From CAZOZZ01 sp965262425 (GTDB lineage Bacteria; Acidobacteriota; Terriglobia; 20CM-2-55-15), in NCBI GenBank assembly GCA_965262425.1, contig OZ253536.1, positions 3,162,001-3,226,000 on the forward strand: 64,000 bases of DNA. The letters run 5' to 3'. The position numbers were made by a program, and so were the translations under genes. This document shows, piece after piece, positions 54,323 to 63,075 of the stretch (within the stretch, counting starts at the first letter, position 1; the number at the start of each line of letters is the position of its first letter). The notes under the pieces are model-generated. The model saw only the letters and a program-made list of their open reading frames with translations. It had not been told where the DNA came from and did not search any database.

Positions 54323-54726
54323 GTGCCATCGTTCAGTAGCCGGACGGTTGCCCGGAGCGAGCAGAGCTTCGTCTCTCCACACCTGCCGCTGCCTTCAGGA
54401 CAAGCCTAACACCCGCTGCGTTACGGTTCGCGGCGCAGCCATCGGAGCGTGATCAGTGAGCCGTTGTGGGTCCCAGTAGATTCCTGTCGTCGGGTACAGA
54501 CGGACAGAACACGGACAGATGGCGAAGGGAAGACTGAGAACGAACCCGCGACGTCCGGCATGGGATACGACACCTAAACCGTAAACTGCTTATTTCGCGT
54601 CGATTCCTCGCAAACGGTCCACGCTGGGGAACAAACGGCCTGATAGCCCCAGGAAATGGGCACCGAGCAGTGGGCACATCTCCGAGAATGCGACTTCTCG
54701 GGAGTTGGAATGCAGATCCGGGCCGA
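54323..54726. other. Intergenic with tRNA-fragment-like repeat
   Basis: About 400 bases between the cytochrome gene and the convergent kinase gene. It contains the att-like repeat at 54529-54561. No gene recognised. Confidence 0.45.
54529..54561 (-). repeat. Degenerate tRNA-Gly-like direct repeat (possible att site)
   Basis: Shares CGAACCCGCGACGTCC exactly with 40561-40576 and resembles it on both sides (GGGA...GA before; GC-TGGGA after). A weaker shared block (ACTGCTT...GTCGATT) follows each copy. Both copies have the same orientation. Confidence 0.5.
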
Positions 54727-57381
54727 TCATGGCACCGGCACCTGTTCCTTCAGTTCTTCAAACCAGTTCAGGACGATATGGAGTTGTTCTGCTGTTGCAA
54801 GTGCTGCAAACGCGGTCATCAGGAATCGCTGGCCGTCGGGGCTGACATCCCATCGGCGTGGATTCCTATAGTCATAAGTTCCTGCAAAGACTCTTTCCGG
54901 TATTCCAGCGCGGAACGTCTCATCATTGGTTTCTACATCGACGACGAGGACGGCGCTGCCGTCGTCGAAAAAGAGCTCCCTGCCATCCCGCGACCAGACC
55001 GGGTGGTGACCACCTTCGGTCGATACCTGCCAGCGGCCGGTGTCGACTTCGGGAAACGGCCGCACATAAATCTCAAGCTGGCCTGTTTCGTCTGAACCAT
55101 AGGCCATCCATCGTCCGTCGGGTGAAATCGCCGCTTCGGCTTCAACGAAACTCTCTGCGAGCAACACCGCTCGACCGCCATCGTCGTTCAGTGCCAGTAA
55201 CCCGACATTCACTTCAGGGCTTTCGCCTTCGGTCAGGAATAGAGTGTTGCCGTCGGCCGAAACCGACGAGGGAAAAAGCTGCTGGTCCGGTTCGCCTGAA
55301 ATCAATGCCTCATCCGTACCGGTACCGTCGGCGGCCTTGCGGTAGACCCCAGCGCCGTCCCGACGGGAAAAGAACACAACGTTGCGGCCGTCTGGAGCCC
55401 AGACTGGTGAAAAGTCTGCGGCGGCGTCGAATGTCAACCGGGTCATATTCCCTCGCTCAAAATCCCAGATCCAGACGTCGATGTTTCCAGACGTCGCGTC
55501 CACCAGAGACACCGCCAGCCGAGAGCCGTCGGGCGATATCCGAGGCTCCCTATAGTCGCCGGCGGGAGCGCCCACCGGTTCCTCCCGTCCCACCCGGTCC
55601 ACCCAGGTCAGAGTGTGGGGTGAGGTGGAGGTTCCGCCCGGCATATACGCGAGCGAACCGTCCCCCGCGATCGCGTAGAGCGCCCAGCCGCCGCCGTTGA
55701 CCTGCACGTCTTCCACGACCGGCACGACGTCTCCCGTCAACTCCAGAGTTGCAGTGTCGAACGGAGCCGCCCACAGCGAAGCCTCCCGAGCAAACACCAT
55801 GTGCCCCGAAGCCGCATAGGACCCGTCGGTTCCCTCTGTCAGGACACGATAATCGTCCGTTTCCAGCGACAGGACCGCCAACTCCCAGTTGAGCGGACTC
55901 GAAATGATCGTGAACACGACACCGCTGCCGTCGGGAAGGAACCTCGGCCAGACATGGCCTCCTTCACCGTCTTCAGGCACGGTCAGCTGCTGTGGCTCCC
56001 CTCCGGATGCCGATACCCGCATCAGACCCGGGGCGGCATCCGACGAAAAGACGATGGTGTCGTCGGGTCCCCACGTCGCGCCCCGTCGAAAACCGACCTC
56101 ACACAGTGTCTGCGCCGGGCCGCCGGCGAGAGAGACCTTCTTGAGTTCGTTGGCGGTAAAGAAGCCCACCCATTCGCCGTCATGGGAGAAAAACGGATAC
56201 AGCGCACCCGACGTGTTCCTTATCGGGACGGCTCCCATCTGATTGCGCGCCCACAAGAAAAGCTGCTGAACACCGTCCACGGTGGCCGCGTAGACCAGTC
56301 GGGTCCCGTCCGGAGACCAGGCCATCCCATGGGTGCTGTTGGTACCTTCTGCGTCCAGTCGGAGGCGGGTGACGGTACCCGGTTCGGGCGGTCCCGGGCG
56401 CATCGCGATCCAGACGGCCAAGGAAGCAACGATCGCCGTCAACATGACCGCGGTCGCAACCCATGACAGGCTCGGTCGCGGTGGTGCCTGGACAACCTCT
56501 GCAAGGGGCTGCGTCAACACCCCGGTCGAGTCGGCAAGAACCTTCTGAATATCCACCCGCACGTCGGCGATGTCGTGGCCGCGGTCCTTGGACTCCTTTT
56601 CCAAACAGCGTTCGAGGACCAGTCGTAGTCGCGGATGCAGATTCGGTAGCAAGCTGTTCCACTCAGGCTCCCGAGCGACTAACCCCGCAATCACGTCGGT
56701 GACCGTGCGGCCATCCCAAGTCTGTCTTCCCGTCAGCATTTCAAATAGCACACAGCCGAATGCCCAAATATCCGCTCTCTTGTTGGTAGTCTCGCCACGT
56801 GCCTGCTCAGGTGACATATACGCCGCTGTGCCGAGTATCACTCCCTGTTGGGTAGCGGCCATACTGATGGTCGGTGAGTGGGAAAGGCTGGCATCGGCAC
56901 CGTCGCCCATCAACGCCTTCGCCAACCCGAAGTCCAACACCTTGATCTTGCCGTCGGGCGTGACCTTGATATTGGCGGGCTTGAGGTCCCGGTGGATGAC
57001 GCCCTTCTCGTGTGCAGCTTCGAGGGCTTCGGCGATCTGGAGTGCGAGTTTGAGAGATTCTTCGACCGGGATGGCACCACGCTTGAGCCGGTCGGCCAGG
57101 GTATCGCCTTCTACGAGTTCGAGGACGAGGAACCGTGTGCCGTTGTCTTCCTCAAGTCCGTGGATGGTCGCTATGTTCGGGTGGTTCAGCGAAGCCAGCA
57201 GCTTCGCTTCACGTTCAAACCGTGCGAGTCGTTCTTCATCTTTAGCGAACTCTTCGGGCAGGGTTTTGATGGCGACTTCCCGCCCGAGCGTGGCATCCCT
57301 GGCACGCCACACCTCACCCATGCCGCCCTTGCCGAGGGCAGAGAGGATCTCGTAGTGGCCAAGCTGCGTGCCAGGTTGCAT
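54727..57381 (-). CDS. PknB-type Ser/Thr kinase with WD40/TolB-like propeller (paralog 1)
   Basis: 884 residues. The kinase domain comprises GKGGMGEVWRARD (glycine loop), VAIKTLPEE (Lys), HRDLKPANIKV (catalytic loop), DFGLAKA and SPEQARGE. One transmembrane helix (VATAVMLTAIVASLAVWIAM) near residue 320 leads to a periplasmic propeller of SPDGTRLVYAAT-type repeats. It is a membrane sensor kinase, cytoplasmic catalysis and periplasmic sensing inferred from topology. A paralog lies upstream at 58820. A promoter-like site is at 57422-57450. Confidence 0.92.
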   Translation of the reverse strand: MQPGTQLGHYEILSALGKGGMGEVWRARDATLGREVAIKTLPEEFAKDEERLARFEREAKLLASLNHPNIATIHGLEEDNGTRFLVLELVEGDTLADRLKRGAIPVEESLKLALQIAEALEAAHEKGVIHRDLKPANIKVTPDGKIKVLDFGLAKALMGDGADASLSHSPTISMAATQQGVILGTAAYMSPEQARGETTNKRADIWAFGCVLFEMLTGRQTWDGRTVTDVIAGLVAREPEWNSLLPNLHPRLRLVLERCLEKESKDRGHDIADVRVDIQKVLADSTGVLTQPLAEVVQAPPRPSLSWVATAVMLTAIVASLAVWIAMRPGPPEPGTVTRLRLDAEGTNSTHGMAWSPDGTRLVYAATVDGVQQLFLWARNQMGAVPIRNTSGALYPFFSHDGEWVGFFTANELKKVSLAGGPAQTLCEVGFRRGATWGPDDTIVFSSDAAPGLMRVSASGGEPQQLTVPEDGEGGHVWPRFLPDGSGVVFTIISSPLNWELAVLSLETDDYRVLTEGTDGSYAASGHMVFAREASLWAAPFDTATLELTGDVVPVVEDVQVNGGGWALYAIAGDGSLAYMPGGTSTSPHTLTWVDRVGREEPVGAPAGDYREPRISPDGSRLAVSLVDATSGNIDVWIWDFERGNMTRLTFDAAADFSPVWAPDGRNVVFFSRRDGAGVYRKAADGTGTDEALISGEPDQQLFPSSVSADGNTLFLTEGESPEVNVGLLALNDDGGRAVLLAESFVEAEAAISPDGRWMAYGSDETGQLEIYVRPFPEVDTGRWQVSTEGGHHPVWSRDGRELFFDDGSAVLVVDVETNDETFRAGIPERVFAGTYDYRNPRRWDVSPDGQRFLMTAFAALATAEQLHIVLNWFEELKEQVPVP

Positions 57382-57421
57382 GTTTTTTGTCTGTCGAAAC
57401 GAATAGTGAAAAGCTGGCTAA

Positions 57422-57450
57422 ATACGACGGTAGGAGGGAGTTGGGGTCAA
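57422..57450 (-). promoter_or_regulatory. Conserved promoter of kinase paralog 1
   Basis: On the minus strand TTGACC (57445-57450), 17-base spacer, then TCGTAT (57422-57427), 41 bases before the start codon. The -35 and spacer start (TTGACCCCAACTCCC) recur at 61602-61630 and 61779-61807. The -10 is weak. Confidence 0.5.
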
Positions 57451-57544
57451 CTGACAACCACCCGGTTGGTTAACCGCCTACACGGAAAAGTGGAACCCTC
57501 GGAAAACGCGATCTTTCGACGGCGAGGCACTTTACCGGTTTCGC

Positions 57545-58775
57545 GGGTGGTCTCAACCGATCGACGCAACACTCTAACCTATATAAAAGGAACAGGAGGA
57601 GTGTATGCGGAAAGGAATGCGTTTCGGATTCACTGCAGCAGAGAAGGCGGAGTTGTGGGATCGGTGGCAGAGAGGGGAGGCCCAGAGGGCGATCGGGCGG
57701 GCGTTTGGTAAGACGGGATCATCTATTTATTGTCAGCTAGCACATAGCGGGGGCATCCGTCCCGCAACGCGACGTCGTTCGAGGCTGGCGCTGACCCTGT
57801 CGGAGCGAGAGGAGATTTCTCGAGGCATAGCGGCCGAGCAATCGATACGGTCGATGGCCAAGTCGCTGGGTCGATCACCATCGACGGTAAGCCGAGAAAT
57901 CCGTCGGCATGGCGGTTATGATGGTTACCGAGCGTCCCGAGCCGATGAACAGGCTTGGGACCGTGCCCGTCGGCCGAAGCGTTGTCAACTGGCCCGTTAT
58001 CCACGGTTGCGACAGGCGGTGGCCAGGAAGCTCCGACGGAATTGGTCGCCCGAGCAGATCGCGGGTTGGCTCAAGCGGGCGTATCCGGATGATGAGTCGT
58101 ACCACGTGTCACACGAGACGATCTACCGCAGCTTATTTGTTCAGGCCCGCGGGGTGCTTAAGAAAGAACTACTTGGGCATCTTCGGTCCAAGCGGACGAT
58201 TCGTCGATCCAGAAAGGCGAGCCAGAAAGGCATTGGACTGGGAAAGATCGCGGATATGGTATCGATCCGTGAGCGCCCGGCCGTGGTCGAAGATCGTGCC
58301 GTGCCCGGTCATTGGGAAGGCGATCTGATAGCCTCGGATCGAATCAGAGCTACATTGCGACTCTGGTGGAACGTCATACCCGTTACGTGATGTTGGTGAA
58401 GGTCGCCAATAGGCAGACGCAGACCGTGATTCCCGCGCTGATCAAACAGTCCAAGAAACTACCGACCGAGCTGTACAAATCGCTGACCTGGGATCAAGGC
58501 AAGGAACTGGCCCATCATCGACGGTTTAGCTTGGCCACCGACATTGATGTGTACTTCTGCGATCCGCACAGTCCATGGCAACGCGGTTCTAATGAGAATA
58601 CCAATGGCTTGCTCCGACAGTACTTCCCCAAGGGAACCGATTTATCGGTGCACTCGCAGGCTCATCTAAGCAAGGTGGCGCGTCAGCTCAACGAACGGCC
58701 ACGTAAAACGTTGGGGTTCGAAACTCCGGCAGAACGATTTAACGCTTGTGTTGCATCGACCGGTTGAGATCGCCC
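57545..58775 (+). mobile_element. IS30-family insertion sequence
   Basis: Inverted ends at 57549-57572 and 58748-58771 agree at 21 of 24 positions (both contain TCTCAACCG and GCAACAC when read inward), with extra matches a few bases outward. It sits between the two kinase paralogs and upstream of kinase 1. The short target duplication could not be fixed. Confidence 0.82.
57605..58767 (+). pseudogene. IS30-family transposase with one-base frameshift
   Basis: The first frame (57605-58390) gives the helix-turn-helix region (MAKSLGRSPSTVSREIRRHGG), WSPEQIAGWLKR and HWEGDLIA with the first Asp. At about 58335 the homology shifts frame and continues as GSNQSYIATLVERHTRY, with WDQGKE (second Asp) and GSNENTNGLLRQYFP (Glu), to 58767. 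One missing base at that point would restore the full protein. It could be decay or a sequencing error. Confidence 0.85.
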
Positions 58776-58819
58776 GACCGTACGGACAAGTGGCATTCCT
58801 GTGGGGTATTCTCGCTAAT

Positions 58820-61561
58820 CTAATTGTCCGTCGGAACCAGACGCTTCAACTCTTCGAAGAAATTCTGGACGAGGATCAGGGACGTCGCGCCGGTTTCGGT
58901 GTCGACTGGCCGGGTCGTCAGGAAGCTCTGGTCGTCCAGTGCGACGTCGTACACTCTCGCAGAATTCTGCCCATTGTCGCCATTGTCGCCCGGCATCCGG
59001 AACAGGGGCGTGACAGACCCAAGCTCGAACGAGTTCTCCGTTGTCGAAAACGTCGCCACCGCGATCTCATTCGTGGCACGGTTCCGAAAGAACAACTCCC
59101 GCCCGTTATGCGCCCAGACGGGTTCGACGCCACCGCCGTTTGAAATCTGCCACCCCCCGTCGTTGACGTTCGGGAACGGCCGCACGAAGACCTCAAAACG
59201 GCCCGTCTCCTCGGACACGTACGCCAGCCAGCGGCCGTCCCGCGAGACTGCAGGGTACCACTCATTACTCCTGTCGCCGACGACCAGCGGCTCCGCTTCG
59301 CCGTCCTCGCCGGGTCGCAGCCCGATGATGTCTACGGTGGGGTGTTCGGGTGGGGCGGGGTTCCTGCGGACCACCAGCCACCCGTCCGGGCTCCAGACAC
59401 CTTCCCCACCCGGGGAGTCCGAGTCTCCGTAGACCAACTCGGCCTCCGCCGTGCCGTTGGCCGGCTTCCGCCAGACGCGCCACTGTTGGCCGGGACCGAC
59501 AGACTCCGAGCTCCCTCGCGTCGATCCGAACGTGATCTCCCGGCCATCGGGCGTCCAGGCCGGGAGCTGTTCCGCACTCTCATCGAAGGTGCGGCGGGAC
59601 ATCGGGCCATCCGGCAGTACCTTGGTCCAGATGTCCACATTCCCGTTCGTTTCGTTCGTGAACGCCACTCGGCCGCCATCCGGAGACAGCCGCAGGCCAT
59701 CATGCTGCCCCTGAAATGTCCAACGGAGCGTTTCGCCCGGGCTGACCGGGCTCGCCTCACCCGAACGAGTCACCCACACGAACTCACGCTCGCCAGAACC
59801 CCCGCCCGCAGCATAGACGAAACTGCCGTCGTCCGACACGGTAAAGGCCACGCTACCGAAGGGGCCGATCGCCAGGCCGTCCACAACAGGAACGGCATTC
59901 CCTGTGAACTCCGCACGCTCCACATCGAACGGCGCGGCCATCAGCTGCCCGTCCGGGGTACCGAACAGCAAGTGCCCTGACGCCACGTAACGCGCCATCG
60001 TTCCCGGTGTTAGCATCTTCCGCTCGCCCGTCTCCAGGTCCATCGACCACAGGGCTGAGTCACTGCCGAATGGACCGCGGAACACTGTATACAGCAAGAC
60101 CTTCCCACCGGGCATGGGATGGGGGAGGAGTCTGGAGTCTCCCTCCGTAAGCTGGGTCACCGTTTCGATCTCGCCGCCGGCATCCGGCACGCGGCTGATG
60201 GCGAAGTTTGCGTCCCTGAAGTAGAGCCATCCATCGTCGGACCAGGACGCAGTGATGCGAGCATTTTCTGCCAGTGTCCGGCCCGGTCCCCCGGCAACCG
60301 GCGCCACCCGTAGCGGGCCCGTCGGACCTCCCGGGAGGAACGCCACCTCCCTCCCGTCCGGTGAAACCGCAAAGATGCTGTTTGCTCGGACTCCTGCAGT
60401 CCCCGGAATCGGCCGCGCTTCCAGTTCGTTCCAGTTCCGCATCCACAGCTGCGACCCTCCGCCCGTCTCTCCGGGACCCACATAGATGAGAGCCGAACCA
60501 TCCCGGGTCAGCTCGAGCCAACCACCGGTCGGGGCCTGCCCGTCCTGGAACGGCGACTCGAATCGGGCCACCGAACCGAGAGGTTCGGTCACAGGACGAA
60601 GCAGCGACCAACTGGCGACGACGGCGAACATTGCGGCTAAGACCGTCATCGCGATCGTCAGCCGCTTCCAGCGCCCCACCTCCGGAGTCGAAGCCGACAG
60701 CTCGCCGCCCGTGTCGAACGCGCCTTCCAGGGCCAACCGCATGTCGGCCATGTCGGAAACCCGCTGCTTCGGCTCTCTCTCGAGGCACCGCGTCAAATAC
60801 ACACGGAGCGTGGGCGAGAGATCCGACGGCAGTGCCTTCCAGTGGACCTCCCCCCGTAGCACCGCTGCCAGGGTGAGCGACACATCTTCGGCCTCGAAGG
60901 CACGTTGCCCAGTCAGCATTTCGTAGACCACGCACCCGAAAGCCCAAATGTCGGTGCGCTTGTCCACCGTCTTCCCTCGGGCTTGCTCGGGGCTCATGTA
61001 GGCGGCGGTCCCGAGAATGACTCCTTGTTGCGTCGCCGCCAGGCTCAGCGTGGGCGATTGCGACAAGTTCTTATCCTTGCCATCGCTCGCAAACGCCTTC
61101 GCCAACCCGAAGTCCAGCACCTTCACCTTGCCGTCCGGGGTGACCTTGATGTTGGCGGGTTTCAGATCACGGTGAATGACCCCCTTCTCATGTGCTGCTT
61201 CGAGGGCTTCGGCGATCTGAAGTGCGAGCTTGAGGGATTCTTCGACCGGGATGGCACCGCGCTTCAACTGGTCGGCAAGCGTGTCACCTTCAACCAATTC
61301 AAGGACCAGGAATCGAGTGCCGTTGTCTTCTTCCAACCCGTAGATCGCGGCAATGTTCGGATGATTCAACGAAGCAAGCAGCTTGGCTTCGCGTTCGAAC
61401 CGGGCCAGCCGCTCTTCGTCCTGAGCGAACTCTTCGGGAAGGGTCTTGATGGCAACCTCGCGCCCGAGCTTCGAGTCCCGCGCACGCCACACCTCGCCCA
61501 TACCGCCCTTGCCGAGCGGCGAAACGATCTCGTAGTGGCCAAGCTGCGTGCCAAGTTGCAT
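58820..61561 (-). CDS. PknB-type Ser/Thr kinase with WD40/TolB-like propeller (paralog 2)
   Basis: 913 residues, closely similar to paralog 1 in the kinase domain: GKGGMGEVWRARD, HRDLKPANIKV, DFGLAKA, SPEQARGK. A transmembrane helix (LTIAMTVLAAMFAVVASWSLL) precedes a diverged propeller (SPDGREVAFLPGG-type repeats). The two kinase domains are far more alike than the propellers, suggesting tandem duplication followed by divergence in the sensing part. Its promoter-like site is at 61602-61630. Confidence 0.92.
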   Translation of the reverse strand: MQLGTQLGHYEIVSPLGKGGMGEVWRARDSKLGREVAIKTLPEEFAQDEERLARFEREAKLLASLNHPNIAAIYGLEEDNGTRFLVLELVEGDTLADQLKRGAIPVEESLKLALQIAEALEAAHEKGVIHRDLKPANIKVTPDGKVKVLDFGLAKAFASDGKDKNLSQSPTLSLAATQQGVILGTAAYMSPEQARGKTVDKRTDIWAFGCVVYEMLTGQRAFEAEDVSLTLAAVLRGEVHWKALPSDLSPTLRVYLTRCLEREPKQRVSDMADMRLALEGAFDTGGELSASTPEVGRWKRLTIAMTVLAAMFAVVASWSLLRPVTEPLGSVARFESPFQDGQAPTGGWLELTRDGSALIYVGPGETGGGSQLWMRNWNELEARPIPGTAGVRANSIFAVSPDGREVAFLPGGPTGPLRVAPVAGGPGRTLAENARITASWSDDGWLYFRDANFAISRVPDAGGEIETVTQLTEGDSRLLPHPMPGGKVLLYTVFRGPFGSDSALWSMDLETGERKMLTPGTMARYVASGHLLFGTPDGQLMAAPFDVERAEFTGNAVPVVDGLAIGPFGSVAFTVSDDGSFVYAAGGGSGEREFVWVTRSGEASPVSPGETLRWTFQGQHDGLRLSPDGGRVAFTNETNGNVDIWTKVLPDGPMSRRTFDESAEQLPAWTPDGREITFGSTRGSSESVGPGQQWRVWRKPANGTAEAELVYGDSDSPGGEGVWSPDGWLVVRRNPAPPEHPTVDIIGLRPGEDGEAEPLVVGDRSNEWYPAVSRDGRWLAYVSEETGRFEVFVRPFPNVNDGGWQISNGGGVEPVWAHNGRELFFRNRATNEIAVATFSTTENSFELGSVTPLFRMPGDNGDNGQNSARVYDVALDDQSFLTTRPVDTETGATSLILVQNFFEELKRLVPTDN

Positions 61562-61601
61562 GGTTCAGGTGTCTTGGAGCGATCCGTGTAAAACTCCGTA
61601 G

Positions 61602-61630
61602 ATGATACGAAAGGCGGGAGTTGGGGTCAA
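61602..61630 (-). promoter_or_regulatory. Conserved promoter of kinase paralog 2
   Basis: On the minus strand TTGACC (61625-61630), 17-base spacer, TATCAT (61602-61607), 41 bases before ATG 61561. Spacing and start-codon distance equal those of paralog 1. Confidence 0.6.
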
Positions 61631-61694
61631 ATCAAACAACCACACCGTAGAGCAAGCCCCCGTCGGCCATGTTGATGGGAAAATAGTTGATGGG

Positions 61695-61773
61695 AAAATA
61701 GGGACAGGCACACCTCTGTCCCTATTTCTTTGTTCCATTACCTCAACGACTCAGAGGTGCCTGTCCCTATTTT
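61695..61773. repeat. REP-like palindrome
   Basis: Arms at 61695-61718 and 61752-61773 pair over about 22 bases with one extra base in the left arm (AAAATAGGGACAGGCA... and its complement). The left arm contains a nested GGGACAG/CTGTCCC hairpin (61701-61722). A 15-base direct repeat (TTGATGGGAAAATAG twice) precedes it. The pattern resembles REP units mobilised by TnpA-REP proteins, none of which is in the window. Confidence 0.7.
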
Positions 61774-61778
61774 CTGCG

Positions 61779-61807
61779 GATATACGAAAGGAGGGAGTTG
61801 GGGTCAA
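61779..61807 (-). promoter_or_regulatory. Third copy of kinase-type promoter
   Basis: TTGACC (61802-61807), 17-base spacer, TATATC (61779-61784) on the minus strand. It lies upstream of the REP-like palindrome, which separates it from kinase paralog 2. It could be the original promoter displaced by insertion, or a duplicate. Confidence 0.45.
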
Positions 61808-61989
61808 TCAATCAGTCACCTGGACGTACTACCGCATACTCTTCCATCTGCCTGTAGTCGGACCGAGGCGATGGCCGGTCAGTGATCGCTCCGGCCCGAC
61901 TGATGGCAATGTACTGGTAGGCGTTTGCCTCCCAATCATCACCGATTGCGTTTTCGTAACAATGGCGAGCCGTTGGGAGGCGGCTAACC

Positions 61990-62940
61990 ATGAGAACGAA
62001 GACCTACAAGAGGAAGAAAGCGAAACTCAAAATGAAGCTTGGCCTGCCCGAGCTGGATTACGCCAAAGCGGGTGTGATCGATAGTTTGCGGTCACCCGAG
62101 TCCCAGCGGAGCTATCGTCATGCGATTGAAGAGTTCATCACCTGGTACTGTTCCGAGCCACGGCTTTCATTCAACAAGACTGTCGTTACCCGTTACCGAA
62201 TCTATCTCGAAGATCGGGGTTTGGCACCAGGAACCATCAACGTGCGACTTGCCGCTGTGCGCAGACTTGCTTACGAAGCAGCGGATTCAGGATTGCTGAG
62301 TCCGGAACTTGCAGCCGGAATTCGCCGCGTCAAAGGTGCGAAGAAGCGGGGAGTGCGGCTTGGAAATTGGCTGACTGAAACGCAAGCTCGGAACCTCTTA
62401 CAGATTCCAGACGCCCAAACGCTGAAAGGGAAACGTGACCGTGCCCTCCTGGCGGTACTGCTGGGATGTGGGCTGCGGAGACGTGAGCTTGCCGACCTGA
62501 CGTTCGATCATCTTCAACGTCGTGAAGACCATTGGGCGATCGTGGACCTTGTGGGGAAGGGCGGCCACATTCGTACCGTTCCGGTTCCAGACTGGGTGAA
62601 GCAAACAATTGACGAATGGGCCGCTGGAGCTGGAGTCACGAGTGGCAGGCTGTTCCGTTGCATGTGCCGAGCAGGCCGGGTGTGGGGCGACAGCATCACC
62701 GAGAAGGTCGCCTGGCATGTTGTCAAAGAGTACGCGGCTATACTCGGAGTACCTCGGGTCGCACCTCATGATCTTCGCCGCAGTTGCGCCCGCTTCTGTC
62801 ATGTGGCCGGCGGTGAGCTTGAGCAAATTCAGTTTCTCTTGGGGCACGTCTCGGTGCAAACGACGGAGCGGTACCTCGGTTGTCAACAGCGTTTGCGTGA
62901 AGCCGTCAACGACCACATTGGCATTGAACCTCGCCCTTGA
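61990..62940 (+). CDS. Tyrosine recombinase (XerC/D-like integrase)
   Basis: 316 residues, ATG 61990 with GGGAGG about ten bases upstream. An N-terminal SAM-like domain (SPESQRSYRHAIEEFITWY) precedes the catalytic domain: Arg in CGLRRRELADL, HDLRR, His in LLGHVSVQ and Tyr in TTERYLG. All catalytic residues are present. The short basic N-terminus (MRTKTYKRKKAKLKMKLGL) is unusual for XerC/D. It is the only integrase in the window and could act on the tRNA-linked sites, but it is not inside that element. Confidence 0.9.
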   Translation: MRTKTYKRKKAKLKMKLGLPELDYAKAGVIDSLRSPESQRSYRHAIEEFITWYCSEPRLSFNKTVVTRYRIYLEDRGLAPGTINVRLAAVRRLAYEAADSGLLSPELAAGIRRVKGAKKRGVRLGNWLTETQARNLLQIPDAQTLKGKRDRALLAVLLGCGLRRRELADLTFDHLQRREDHWAIVDLVGKGGHIRTVPVPDWVKQTIDEWAAGAGVTSGRLFRCMCRAGRVWGDSITEKVAWHVVKEYAAILGVPRVAPHDLRRSCARFCHVAGGELEQIQFLLGHVSVQTTERYLGCQQRLREAVNDHIGIEPRP

Positions 62941-63075
62941 GAGTAGGTAGACAACTCGACCCTGGCGCTGGCACTTTTCGATGCGGCTATCGAGTGGCAG
63001 ATCGTGCCCGTCAGATCGTAGGCCAGCGGGCGATTCGTCAGTGGCCAGCAGCCTTGGGACGCGGTCACGCAGGGT

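Larger units (their letters stand above)
40545..54561. mobile_element. Candidate integrated element bounded by tRNA-Gly-fragment repeats
   Basis: The interval is flanked by same-orientation repeats sharing CGAACCCGCGACGTCC. It contains overlapping short genes, two FtsK/HerA-type ATPases, an ArdC-like protein, a DNA methylase and IS copies, with lower GC and different protein style than the PKS or kinase regions. No integrase, relaxase or replication gene was found inside. The right boundary is uncertain, since the cytochrome c gene at 53492 looks chromosomal. Confidence 0.35.
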
